NCBI RefSeq assembly: GCF_009754945.1
Contig: NZ_WPIN01000012.1
Location: forward strand, 62,001-126,000
Source: Spirosoma arboris
GTDB taxonomy: Bacteria; Bacteroidota; Bacteroidia; Cytophagales; Spirosomataceae
DNA: 64,000 nt
Reading direction: 5' to 3'
The notes beneath the pieces are model-generated. The model worked only from the letters and a program-made list of their open reading frames with translations, had not been told where the DNA came from and searched no databases. A program made the position numbers and the translations under genes. Positions 24,612-34,162 of the stretch are shown one piece after another; positions within the stretch are counted from its first letter, which is position 1; each line of letters opens with the position of its first letter.

Positions 24612-27600
24612 TCGAGCAACCAACCGTATCGGAACCCGTTAGCCGGCCCGAACAACCCAAACGGTCGTATTTCGAGGTGTTTAGTCGCCCCATTTTGTTT
24701 ACCGGCGTGTTGCTGCTTCTGGCGGGTATATACGCTTACACCCGGATGCAGACGAATCTGTTTCCCGAAGTACTCTTTCCACGTGTGTCCATCATCGCCG
24801 ACAATGGGCAGCAACCCATTGATCGGATGATGATTACCGTGACCAAACCGCTCGAAAGTGCGGTTAAAAAGGTCAATGGAGTGACCATTGTGAAGACCAG
24901 CACCAGCCGGGGTAGTTGCACCATCGACGTGTTTTTTGAGTGGGGGCAGGACATTTATACCCAGAAAACCCAGGTGGAAAGTCGCATCAACGAGATTCGG
25001 AATTTCCTGCCGCCGGGGGTGAACCTGTCCATCGAGGCCATGAATCAGTCCCTGTTTCCGGTCTATGGATTTACGCTGGAAAGCGACCGGCATGGGCTAG
25101 TGGCCCTCCGCGACAAGGCGAATCTGCTCGCCCGACCCTTATTTTCTCAGGTACCCGGCATTTCCAATGTGGTCGTTCGGGGTGGGAAAGCGAAAGAAAT
25201 TGTGATCCTGCCCAACGCGGTGAAACTGGCCTCGTTGAATCTGTCAATTTCGGCCCTGATGACGGCTATCAATGCCAATAACAACGTGCTTTCCAACGGC
25301 TACATCGCCGATTACCGACGGCTGTACCTAACCCTGACAGACACGCGGGTACTGGACGTGGACGCGCTGAGTGCACTGATCGTCAAGAACGACGGCACCC
25401 GGATTGTTCACCTCTCTGAAGTGGCCCAAATTCAGGTGCAGGAACAGCAGCAGGAATTTCTGGTGGTCAATGCCAACGGTCATCAGGCCGTACAGATTGA
25501 TCTGGTCAAGCAACCGGGGGTCAATCTGATTGATTTTGCCAAAAATGCCGAAGCCAAAGCCGTCGAAATCAACCGGATTCTGCCCAAAGGGATGCACGTC
25601 AAGCCGTACTACAATCAGTCGGCTTTCGTAGGCGACAGTATTCACAGCGTGATCAAGACCATCTATGAAGGCTTGATTCTGGCCATTCTGGTGATGATCG
25701 TTTTCCTCCGCTCGTGGCGAGCCTCAACGGTGGTGTTACTGACGATTCCGGTTACCCTGGCATTTACGGTGCTGGTGCTTTACGTTGTGGGTATTACCAT
25801 CAACATCATGTCGCTGGGGGCCATTGCCGCATCGATTGGCCTAATTATCGACGATGCCATTGTCATTATCGAGCAGATTTACCGCGTGCATGAAGAGCAA
25901 CCTAAAAAGGACAAGTTTGCCGTCGTGCAGGAAGCGATTCACAATCTGTTTCCGGCGATGGTCGGTTCCTCGCTCAGCACAATTGTCATTCACTTTCCGT
26001 TCCGGCTGATGAGCGGACTGGCCGGTAGTTTCTTCCGGGAGTTATCGGACACGATGCAGATTACGATGGTCTGTTCCTTTCTGGTGACCTGGCTCCTACT
26101 GCCCGTACTCCACTTACTAATTGGCTTTAAGCATGAGAAAAATGCCAAACCGATTGATGAAGCTGCGAACGTTCGTCAGTTAAGCTGGCTAACGAACCTG
26201 TTCACCAAACCGCTGATTTCCATTCTATTTGTAGCCTTACTCGGTGTGGGAGCGTGGTTGTCCTACAGCAGACTGGAAACGGGTTTCCTCCCCGATCTGG
26301 ACGAAGGCACGATTGTGCTTGACTACTTTACACCCCCCGGTACGTCCATTCAGGAGACCGACCGGATTCTGCGCGAAGCCGAAAAAGTCATCGTGGCCCA
26401 CCCGGACGTAGCTACGTATTCACGCCGGACAGGTATACGCATGGCCTTTCGGGGCGTACCACCCAACTTTGGGGACTACTCCATTCAGTTAAAATCGACC
26501 CGAACGAAAACCACGATTGAGGTCATCGACGAACTGCGGACGCGCATTCATGCTGTTGAGCCCGTGTTAGATATCTCCTTCGGTCAGCGAATTGCCGATT
26601 TGCTGGGCGATTTGATGAGCACCTCTCAGCCAATTGAGATCAAGCTGTTTGGAGATAACTACACTCTGCTTCAGCGTTTATCCAAACAGGCATCGGGGAT
26701 ATTGGAAAAGGTGCCGGGTATCGTCGATGTGAACGATGGGCTGGTCGAAGCGGGGCCATCGCTGGTCTTTGAGCCGGACCAGGAGAAGCTAAGCCAGTAC
26801 AAGATTGGACTAACCGATTTTCAGACGCAGCTAACCGCTTATACGGGCGGGGTGGCACTGGGGCCAAATGCCGCACAGCCAGTACCATCGCCCGCACAGG
26901 CTGCGCTAACAGCCGGTATTCAGGTGGGCTCGTTTCAGGATGGTGAGCAGATGCGCCGAATGGTGCTTCGATTCGCCAATTTTGATTCGAATGATCTGGA
27001 CAAAATGCGCAACGTACTGATTTTTCTACCCGATGGCACCACCCGGCCCCTATCGTTTTTCTGTAAAGTGAGTGTACTGGCGGGCGAAATCGAGCAGCGA
27101 CGGGAAGACCTTAAATCGACCGTTGTGCTCACTGCCCGTCTGGATGCTCGTGACCTGGGAAGCGCTATCAAAGAGATCCAGACCCAATTCGCCCAGAAAT
27201 TACCCCTGCCACAAGGCTATACAGTTGGCTACGGCGGAGCCTATTCAGAACAACAACAATCGTTTAGCGAGTTACTGCTGATTCTAACGCTGGCTTCGCT
27301 GCTGGTGCTGGCCGTTCTGATGTTCTTATTCAAAGACTGGTGGCTGTCGGTGCTGGTATTAGTCCTGTCGCTACTCGGCATTACCGGTTGTATTACGGCT
27401 CTTTTTGTCACGGGGATTCCTCTAAACGTCAGCAGTTATACAGGCATCATCATGATTGTGGGGATCATTGCGGAGAATGCCATTTTCACCGTCAACCAGT
27501 TTGAACATACCCTGCAACGCACTGGTAATGTCGATGAGTCGGTCAACTACGCTATTGCGTTGCGGCTACGCCCTAAACTGATGACGGCTATTGGCGCGAT

Positions 27601-27763
27601 CCTGGCGCTGATGCCCTTAGCGCTCGGTTTTGGGCTGGGCGCTCAAATGCAGCAACCGCTGGCGGTGGCCGTCATCGGGGGGTTTGTGGCCGGTTTGCCG
27701 CTGCTGCTATTGGTATTTCCGACCGCGCTACGGGCATTGTATCACCGACGAGAAAAAAAATAG
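24608..27763 (+). CDS. RND-family efflux permease
   Basis: 1051 aa, the usual length for HAE-type RND pumps. TM1 is at about 28-46, a large periplasmic porter domain follows, then a TM block with the proton-relay acidic pair in SIGLIIDDAIVIIEQ, a second porter domain, and a final TM block (SYTGIIMIVGIIAENAIF; AIGAILALMPLALGFG). It expels a substrate using the proton gradient. The heavy-metal Met cluster of CusA is not obvious, so a drug or metabolite substrate is as likely as a metal. It is the last gene of the PepSY-TolC-adaptor-RND operon and converges with the next operon. Confidence 0.92.
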   Translation: MIEQPTVSEPVSRPEQPKRSYFEVFSRPILFTGVLLLLAGIYAYTRMQTNLFPEVLFPRVSIIADNGQQPIDRMMITVTKPLESAVKKVNGVTIVKTSTSRGSCTIDVFFEWGQDIYTQKTQVESRINEIRNFLPPGVNLSIEAMNQSLFPVYGFTLESDRHGLVALRDKANLLARPLFSQVPGISNVVVRGGKAKEIVILPNAVKLASLNLSISALMTAINANNNVLSNGYIADYRRLYLTLTDTRVLDVDALSALIVKNDGTRIVHLSEVAQIQVQEQQQEFLVVNANGHQAVQIDLVKQPGVNLIDFAKNAEAKAVEINRILPKGMHVKPYYNQSAFVGDSIHSVIKTIYEGLILAILVMIVFLRSWRASTVVLLTIPVTLAFTVLVLYVVGITINIMSLGAIAASIGLIIDDAIVIIEQIYRVHEEQPKKDKFAVVQEAIHNLFPAMVGSSLSTIVIHFPFRLMSGLAGSFFRELSDTMQITMVCSFLVTWLLLPVLHLLIGFKHEKNAKPIDEAANVRQLSWLTNLFTKPLISILFVALLGVGAWLSYSRLETGFLPDLDEGTIVLDYFTPPGTSIQETDRILREAEKVIVAHPDVATYSRRTGIRMAFRGVPPNFGDYSIQLKSTRTKTTIEVIDELRTRIHAVEPVLDISFGQRIADLLGDLMSTSQPIEIKLFGDNYTLLQRLSKQASGILEKVPGIVDVNDGLVEAGPSLVFEPDQEKLSQYKIGLTDFQTQLTAYTGGVALGPNAAQPVPSPAQAALTAGIQVGSFQDGEQMRRMVLRFANFDSNDLDKMRNVLIFLPDGTTRPLSFFCKVSVLAGEIEQRREDLKSTVVLTARLDARDLGSAIKEIQTQFAQKLPLPQGYTVGYGGAYSEQQQSFSELLLILTLASLLVLAVLMFLFKDWWLSVLVLVLSLLGITGCITALFVTGIPLNVSSYTGIIMIVGIIAENAIFTVNQFEHTLQRTGNVDESVNYAIALRLRPKLMTAIGAILALMPLALGFGLGAQMQQPLAVAVIGGFVAGLPLLLLVFPTALRALYHRREKK

Positions 27764-27829
27764 ATAAACATGACGTTACGATTCATTCATGGTCTAACAG
27801 TCTTTTTCAATCCTATGGTCAGCCAGTGT

Positions 27830-28792
27830 CTATTTCCGCTTATACCAGTAAATCGTTTGCGGAGTAGCGTTAGGGTTTTCGCTAGTTGTGTAATAGCCCG
27901 ACCTATCGATAGCCCAGCCAATGGCTTCGCCCTGCGGTTCATTGGCCAGTGGGATAAGTCGGGGCGTACGCTTGAGCGCGTCCGCAACAGACTCCCCCGT
28001 TCGGCGGGAGTAGTAAAACAACTGTCCGTATGTACGAATCAAAATTTCCCGATTATCAGGCGAAATTCCCGCCGAAGTCACTTTATCAAAGGGCATCACC
28101 AGCAGACGTTTCATCATGATGGTTTGCGTTAACGACTGCGGGTAAGTGGCCTGATACAGTTCCGCACGATCACCTTTCGAGAGGATATATAAATCTTTCG
28201 TAGCTGGGTCAATCAGAATAGCTTCGGCATTTTGTGGGCCGTCGGGCAGTGTCAGCCGAATGGCTTCGGCATTAGTTACCGTACCTGTATAGGGTAATTT
28301 CTGTCCAGAAATGGTGGGCTCCGGGAATCGGTAGATTATCTTTTCGGGATAGCGCCGTTTGTTATCCCCAATTTCAGCCAGATATACATAGGTTTCACCC
28401 GACACAGGCCCTGGCCCAACGGTTATATCTTCCCAGTCACGGTTGGTGGCTCCATCAATGGTAAACCGAGCCGCAACGCTCCCATCTGGTCGTAGTAACT
28501 GAATCTGATTAGAATTTCCAGAATCCTCTTCTGTCCATAGAAAGCCCGGATTACGGCGGCTGGGTGCTACTCCCGACGATTCCTCCAAATCGGAGTCGGT
28601 CATTGTGCCTATCTGTTTAGGCTGGGCAAATAGGGTGGTATCACTGGCTATATCATCGACTACGTAGCTTACCCTGGGCAATGGATCTGACGTAGCAGCT
28701 GTGCTGGTTTCGGATGTCGATTCACCTGATTGCTGACAGGAATTCAGCAAACCAACCAGCAGCACAGGTGGGAGGAGGAATAGATATTTCAT
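27830..28792 (-). CDS. Lipoprotein, phytase-like/NRDWEDI beta-propeller type
   Basis: 320 aa. Lipobox LLNSC near residue 19. The sequence ESSGVAPSRRNPGFLWTEED, the NRDWEDI motif, LAEIGDNKRRYPEKIIYRF and NAEAILIDPATKDLYILSKGDRAE are typical of a propeller family annotated variously as esterase-like phytase or PE-PGRS-like. Catalysis is not established for the family. It is the last gene of the six-gene minus-strand operon, 86 bp after the beta-helix lipoprotein. Confidence 0.75.
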   Translation of the reverse strand: MKYLFLLPPVLLVGLLNSCQQSGESTSETSTAATSDPLPRVSYVVDDIASDTTLFAQPKQIGTMTDSDLEESSGVAPSRRNPGFLWTEEDSGNSNQIQLLRPDGSVAARFTIDGATNRDWEDITVGPGPVSGETYVYLAEIGDNKRRYPEKIIYRFPEPTISGQKLPYTGTVTNAEAIRLTLPDGPQNAEAILIDPATKDLYILSKGDRAELYQATYPQSLTQTIMMKRLLVMPFDKVTSAGISPDNREILIRTYGQLFYYSRRTGESVADALKRTPRLIPLANEPQGEAIGWAIDRSGYYTTSENPNATPQTIYWYKRK

Positions 28793-28878
28793 AAAACGGA
28801 AAATAAATAATCCCCGATTGCGGACGTTCCCATGACCGCAACCGGGGAGATGATCTACTCCGTGATAACCTGACGGAC

Positions 28879-30306
28879 TTAATGCAGGTTCCCTTTGCCG
28901 TTGCTCGGATAGGCACCAATGTCCGTACTGGGTGGTGTAATTTCCGTTGAACCAAAGTTGGGACTCACGGGCACCACGATCAGCGGGCTGAAACTGGTTG
29001 TGCCTTTGCCAATAGCGGGTGATGTTGACTGTAGGCGGAAGTTCCAGGTCCCTGCATACGTAACATCTGATACTTTCTTCGTTGCTACGTAAGGCAGCGG
29101 AAAGTTCACGAACTGTGGGTTGTTTTTCTGAACCACCGCCGACCCGTCATAGACCTGACCAAGCTTATAGCCAGCGGGCAGGAACGACGCAGGAGCGGGA
29201 ATATCGCTGGTTTGCGGCTTGGTAGTGAAGAGAACCGGATAAATCTGGTTCGCCATCTTCAGCGAATCGACATAGTTGTAGTTATTGCTGTACTTGATAT
29301 TGGCGGTATCGGCTACCACCAGTGCGTTACCGGCATACGATTGCGTGGCACCCACAATCCGCGGACCATACTTGTCGTTCACCATCAGGTTGTTATAATA
29401 GCCACCTTTTGCGCCTTCCTCGAAGTTGATCGAACCCCCACGCCCATCGGCAGAACGACGATAACCGCTATGAACAATAGTGTTATTATAGAACATAAGG
29501 TTTGTTTGGGGCTGACCGGGTTTCTGACCATTGTTTGACGCTTTGGGGCCGTTCGTGGCTGAACCAATGACCAGGTTATAGGCAAAGTTCCCCACCGTTC
29601 CGCCTTTTACGTTCCAGGCTTCGCCACCCGTGAATCCGCACTTTTCGAAGGTATTTCGCATCACGTTGTACCGGCCACCGAAGGGGCGCATCGGATCATC
29701 GACCGAGCCATAAACCCATGAATCTTCCAGAACAACAATTCCATCCGAGTTAGCCGAAGAGACAACATATGCTTTGCCACCGTTCGCGATAAACGACACA
29801 GGCGAGGTCACGACCGTACCGCCACCGAATTCAAGGTGCGTCCATTTAATGATGATATTTTTGAACGTCGTTTCGCCCAGGATACCACCCCACAGACCCG
29901 CATAAGCTGGATCTTTTGTTACATCGGCACCAGGTGTGTCGGTTTTAGTCGCCGTGGGAACGGTGAAATAGATAGGTTTTTCCTGTGTACCCAACGACAG
30001 GAACGAGCCTTTCACGATGAAACTCCACACGCCCTTGCCATCGAAATACACCTTGGCTCCGGGCTGAACAACCAGCGTATCGCCTTCATTGATAAATACA
30101 TCGCCGGTAACCCGGTAGGTCGAATCGGCCAGGAGTGTCCCTTTCACTACGCCAGATAAGGGCGTTTTTGTACTAATGGCAACCCCGGCTTTAAAAAACG
30201 GAGCCGATACCTGTACATCTTCTGATTTGCTACAGCCGGAAAGACCAGCCATCAGCCCGGCAGCTACGGTCATAGCGGCCAATCCCAAACGAATTTGATG
30301 GTTCAT
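28879..30306 (-). CDS. Lipoprotein with right-handed beta-helix
   Basis: 475 aa from ATG 30306 (MNHQIRLGLAAM); the 20 codons upstream are not signal-like and overlap the TonB receptor gene. Lipobox LSGC. The middle is rich in Asn/Gly turns and short strands (NVMRNTFEKCGFTGGEAWNVKGG; NLMFYNNTIVHSGYRRSADG; GGYYNNLMVND), as in parallel beta-helix proteins. It follows a TonB receptor gene with a 37-bp gap, the position held by surface lipoprotein partners such as SusD in this phylum, although it is unrelated to SusD. It may be the substrate-capturing partner of that receptor. Confidence 0.78.
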   Translation of the reverse strand: MNHQIRLGLAAMTVAAGLMAGLSGCSKSEDVQVSAPFFKAGVAISTKTPLSGVVKGTLLADSTYRVTGDVFINEGDTLVVQPGAKVYFDGKGVWSFIVKGSFLSLGTQEKPIYFTVPTATKTDTPGADVTKDPAYAGLWGGILGETTFKNIIIKWTHLEFGGGTVVTSPVSFIANGGKAYVVSSANSDGIVVLEDSWVYGSVDDPMRPFGGRYNVMRNTFEKCGFTGGEAWNVKGGTVGNFAYNLVIGSATNGPKASNNGQKPGQPQTNLMFYNNTIVHSGYRRSADGRGGSINFEEGAKGGYYNNLMVNDKYGPRIVGATQSYAGNALVVADTANIKYSNNYNYVDSLKMANQIYPVLFTTKPQTSDIPAPASFLPAGYKLGQVYDGSAVVQKNNPQFVNFPLPYVATKKVSDVTYAGTWNFRLQSTSPAIGKGTTSFSPLIVVPVSPNFGSTEITPPSTDIGAYPSNGKGNLH

Positions 30307-30343
30307 AGTTGAAAAAATAAATAAGCAATGGGTGATAAAACGA

Positions 30344-33121
30344 CTAGTGTTTATAGCGGAACCCAATCAGATAGGTCTGACCAAACAGATCTTTCTGCAC
30401 CAAAATCCGATCGGTGCGGAGTTGCTCCGGCAGAGTACTCAGGGTATTGGGCTTAAGAATCTCGGAAATGATCGGGTTATTGAGCAAATTGGTCAACTTG
30501 GCAAAAACCGAGAACCGAGTTCCCGAAGCCCGGTTGATCCCGAAGCGTTTCTCCGCCGAAAAATCCAGTTGCGAGGTGCCCCGCTGCCAATAATCCAGGT
30601 TCAAATACGGCGACACGACGTTGATCCGCTTACCCGTGTACACCCAGGCCAGTTGCGCATCGACATTGATCCGCTGATTTTTATACACCAGTGATAGGTT
30701 CGCAATGTGATCGGATTGCCCCTGCAAAGGCCGTGTCTGCGACGCGTTAGTCACCACGGTTGAGCCTTGGGCATCGCGGCCGTATACCAGTTTCGAGGTC
30801 GTAATACTCGATTTGGTAAAGGTGTAGTTACCCGTCAATCCCCAGTCACTGAAGAACTTAGCGAATACTAATTCAGCACCAAAGTTGGTGGCCGTACCGA
30901 AGTTAAGCGGCTGGTAGAGCGTATTGACCTGGCTCACCTGGTTGAAGCCATATTCAATCGGGTTCTGGATGTTTTTGTAAAATCCACCGATCAGCAATTG
31001 CTGGCTTCCGCCTGGAAATAGTTCATACCGCAGGTCAATGTTATCGGCAACGGTATGCTTGAGGTATGGATTACCCGACTCGGTATAATAATCACCGGGA
31101 AACAGCGCCGGAACCAGTTCGAAATAACCGGGTCGGCTAATGCCCCGGAAGTATGAAAACCGGACATTTTCGAGGTTCGACAACTGGTATTTGAGGTGCA
31201 GACTCGGTAAGATATCCAGGTAACTGATCTTGCCTGTCTTACCCGTCGAGGTGACCGGCAACTGCGATACATAGGCCTGATTGGTATTTTCGAAGCGAAC
31301 CCCTCCCACCAATTGCCAGCGACTGGCCAGGGTGACTTTCCCCTGCACATAGCCCGCTGCGATTTGCTCCTTAGCGGTATAATTGTTTCCGTTCGCACTG
31401 TCCGACAAGGCCGTTGCCGCGGGAAAGAACGACAGCGTTGCCTGGTTGATGCTCGTGTACACCTGCCGATCACCGCCGGGCAAAACCGTCGATAAGCTGT
31501 AATCGTTGTAGTAATTAGTCCGATCTTTATCGCGATACATCCCGCCCACCGATACTTCAGCATTCGAAATCGGGTAGTACGTCAGGTTGAGATAACCCGT
31601 CAGATCACGGTCACTGTTGCGGGTCCAGATATAAGTCACCGGGTTAATGAACTGCGATCCGGCGATGGGGTTGCCGTTTATATCGGGTTCTACCCGGTAG
31701 GTAACGCTATAACTGGCCCAGCTCGGCGTTTGGCTCTTCGCCTGTGAATACACCGCCGACCAGTTCAATTTAAGCTTTGCGTTGGTTGGTTGTCCCAATA
31801 GAATATGGTCGCCCTGCAAGGTGGCACTATAGATGTTTTGCCGCCGGAACACCGACCGTTCACTGGTAGTAATATCCCCAAATTTGGTCAATTGGTCGCC
31901 CAGAATGGTTCGGTGTTGTTTGTCATCGAGCTGCATAAAGAGACCGTACAAACTCAGCTTATGGCGATCAGTAAACGCATAATCGAACTTGGCATTCAGC
32001 CCCGTCCTGGCCTGTTCGTTGGAGTTAATCCGGTTATCGACCGATGTAAAAATGGGGGTATTCGGCAGCGGGTCTGGACTTGGCTGGCCATTGATGGTGA
32101 AAAACGTAGTGGTGCCGCCCCGGTACGTATGCTGGTAACTACCGCCCAGTAAAAAGCCCAGACGGTGGTTGAAAATCCGGTTTCCAATCGACAGGCTAAA
32201 CAACCCGTTTACAGGCAGTGATATCTTGTTGTAATTGAGCGACGTACGCGAAAACTGCGACGGTTGCGCGTAGGCCGTATTACTGCCCATGATCTCCGAG
32301 GGGGAGCGGAAGTTGATGTCTTTCGTACTGAATCCCTGAAAAGGCTGGTTACCAAAAATCTGGCTGTACCCGCCCGATGCGGTAGCCGATAGCGTCAGAT
32401 AATCCGGTGCCGATTTCATGATCATGTTCATCGAACCCCCAATTGCATCGCCTTCCATATTGGGAGTAAGCGCCTTCACGACTTCCAGACGTTCGAGTAG
32501 ATCGGCGGGAAAAATGTCCATCGGCACGTAGCGGTTTTTATTATCCGGGCTGGGGATTTTGATCCCGTTGACCAACGTATAATTGTACCGCCGATCCATA
32601 CCCCGGATGATGGCAAATTGCCCGTCGCCGGTACCATTTCGCACTACCGAAACGCCCGATACGCGCTGCAATACGTTGGCAACTGTAATGTCAGGCAGTA
32701 GCGAAATAGCTTTGGCGCCAATGATATTCAGGACATTATCAGCCTTCTGTTCCGTTTTTCGGGTGTTATTCTCCTGTTCCCGATCACCGGATGCCGTCAC
32801 GACCACCTCGGTTAAGTCGTGGCTACTTTCCGCCAGAGTAAAGTTTTGAACAACCAATTCACTGGCAATGACAACCGTTTTCTGAGTTCGCTGGTAGCTA
32901 ACATACTGCACCATACAGGTGTATGTCCCGGCAGGAACGCCTTTAATGAGATAACTCCCATCCAGCCCGACCGTACCCCCGAATTTGGTATTGGCCAGAC
33001 TTACAGTCGCGCCGATGAGTGGCTCGCCGGTTCGGGCATCCATCACGGAGCCTTTCAACGTAGCCGCCTGCACCGAAAGCGATCCAAGTAACAGCAGTAG
33101 TGTGTAAAAAATAGATTTCAT
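30344..33121 (-). CDS. TonB-dependent receptor
   Basis: 925 aa from ATG 33121 (MKSIFYTLLLLLGSLSVQA, signal peptide); the 5' extension to 33154 overlaps the preceding stop. A carboxypeptidase-regulatory-like domain at 20-105 (LKGSVMDARTGEPLIGATVSL) is followed by a TonB-box-like stretch (DLTEVVVTASGDR), a plug at about 120-240 (ILQRVSGVSVVRNGTGDGQFAIIRG; EAIGG-like GDAIGGSMNMIM) and a 22-strand-type barrel ending in TYLIGFRYKH with terminal aromatic/His. It imports a ligand across the outer membrane. Operon context with two phosphoesterases suggests a phosphorus compound. Confidence 0.9.
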   Translation of the reverse strand: MKSIFYTLLLLLGSLSVQAATLKGSVMDARTGEPLIGATVSLANTKFGGTVGLDGSYLIKGVPAGTYTCMVQYVSYQRTQKTVVIASELVVQNFTLAESSHDLTEVVVTASGDREQENNTRKTEQKADNVLNIIGAKAISLLPDITVANVLQRVSGVSVVRNGTGDGQFAIIRGMDRRYNYTLVNGIKIPSPDNKNRYVPMDIFPADLLERLEVVKALTPNMEGDAIGGSMNMIMKSAPDYLTLSATASGGYSQIFGNQPFQGFSTKDINFRSPSEIMGSNTAYAQPSQFSRTSLNYNKISLPVNGLFSLSIGNRIFNHRLGFLLGGSYQHTYRGGTTTFFTINGQPSPDPLPNTPIFTSVDNRINSNEQARTGLNAKFDYAFTDRHKLSLYGLFMQLDDKQHRTILGDQLTKFGDITTSERSVFRRQNIYSATLQGDHILLGQPTNAKLKLNWSAVYSQAKSQTPSWASYSVTYRVEPDINGNPIAGSQFINPVTYIWTRNSDRDLTGYLNLTYYPISNAEVSVGGMYRDKDRTNYYNDYSLSTVLPGGDRQVYTSINQATLSFFPAATALSDSANGNNYTAKEQIAAGYVQGKVTLASRWQLVGGVRFENTNQAYVSQLPVTSTGKTGKISYLDILPSLHLKYQLSNLENVRFSYFRGISRPGYFELVPALFPGDYYTESGNPYLKHTVADNIDLRYELFPGGSQQLLIGGFYKNIQNPIEYGFNQVSQVNTLYQPLNFGTATNFGAELVFAKFFSDWGLTGNYTFTKSSITTSKLVYGRDAQGSTVVTNASQTRPLQGQSDHIANLSLVYKNQRINVDAQLAWVYTGKRINVVSPYLNLDYWQRGTSQLDFSAEKRFGINRASGTRFSVFAKLTNLLNNPIISEILKPNTLSTLPEQLRTDRILVQKDLFGQTYLIGFRYKH

Positions 33122-33153
33122 GTGTATGGCGTCAACTTGTACCCGTGTATTCA

Positions 33154-34131
33154 TTAGTTACCCTGCACCATGAGTGGCTCAATCTGAAACAGCCCCGGCG
33201 TGGCTGGATTGATCGTCACTTTTACAGCATGGATATTATCTTCCCCGAAGGTTTGTAGTCGAGTGAAATTGTCTAGATCTTTCTTACCCTTTCCGCCCTT
33301 TACGTACAGCGGCTTATCGACCAGAAAAACGTGCGAATCTCCATTGACCAGCAGCACTGGCTTTTTGAAGTCTACGGTCAGCGTCTGGAGCTTTTCTTTC
33401 AGGGCAATAAAGGCGTTCGCTTCCTTGGCGTCTTTTGCCGGATTGTACATATCGGCCTGCGTGAATAGCACCACCGCGATGTTGTTAGCTGCCTTCGCCT
33501 GAGAAAAAACTTCGTCCAGCCACGCCAGATTAGCCTTATTCCGGTCGTAGAATTCGGCATTGTTCCCCTTCGGATCGGGGTAAAAATTGTTGTTTGTTCC
33601 GACTATGTGGACGGTGGCAAACGCGACATTTCCGTGCTGCCAGCGGTTGTTTTCAACGTAGGTAGCAAACTCAGGATGTTTAGCCTGTGAGGTCAACGGT
33701 AATTTGGATTTCCCCAGACTGGCTTTCCCATCGAAAAACAGTTTCCGAATGGTGGCGAGTCGCTCGTCGATGTCGTATTTGCCAGGTGTGTGTTTGTTGC
33801 AATCCGTCCACTCATTATCACCAGGCGTATAAATCAGCGGCTTATCAAACTGGTTGAAATAGCCGTGAATCTTTTGATAATACGCATCCGAGCAATCATT
33901 CTCGCTCGACTTGATATCGCCGACGTGCACATTGAAGACCTGATTCTGTTTGTTCACATCCCGAATGAGGTTCTCGAAACGGCCATAATCTTCGGGAAGA
34001 TTATAGGGCATATCGCCGAACGCAACAAAGCTAAAGGTCGGTTGTGCAGTGAGTTGTTGGGCTTGGGCAATAGCCCCAAATGCCATTAAGACACTAACTA
34101 TCAGCAGGAAAGAAAATTTTATTTGTCTCAT
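33154..34131 (-). CDS. Secreted calcineurin-like metallophosphoesterase
   Basis: 325 aa from ATG 34131 (MRQIKFSFLLIVSVLMAFGAIAQA, signal peptide). Metal-site motifs: FVAFGDMPYN, HVGDIKS, TPGDNEWTD (the GNHE position reads GDNE), and NGDSHVF near the end. It is predicted periplasmic and should hydrolyse a phosphate mono- or diester. It lies 31 bp after the other phosphoesterase and 32 bp before the TonB receptor start. Confidence 0.85.
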   Translation of the reverse strand: MRQIKFSFLLIVSVLMAFGAIAQAQQLTAQPTFSFVAFGDMPYNLPEDYGRFENLIRDVNKQNQVFNVHVGDIKSSENDCSDAYYQKIHGYFNQFDKPLIYTPGDNEWTDCNKHTPGKYDIDERLATIRKLFFDGKASLGKSKLPLTSQAKHPEFATYVENNRWQHGNVAFATVHIVGTNNNFYPDPKGNNAEFYDRNKANLAWLDEVFSQAKAANNIAVVLFTQADMYNPAKDAKEANAFIALKEKLQTLTVDFKKPVLLVNGDSHVFLVDKPLYVKGGKGKKDLDNFTRLQTFGEDNIHAVKVTINPATPGLFQIEPLMVQGN

Positions 34132-34162
34132 TGGTATAAAATGGGTCATTAACTAGATTGAC

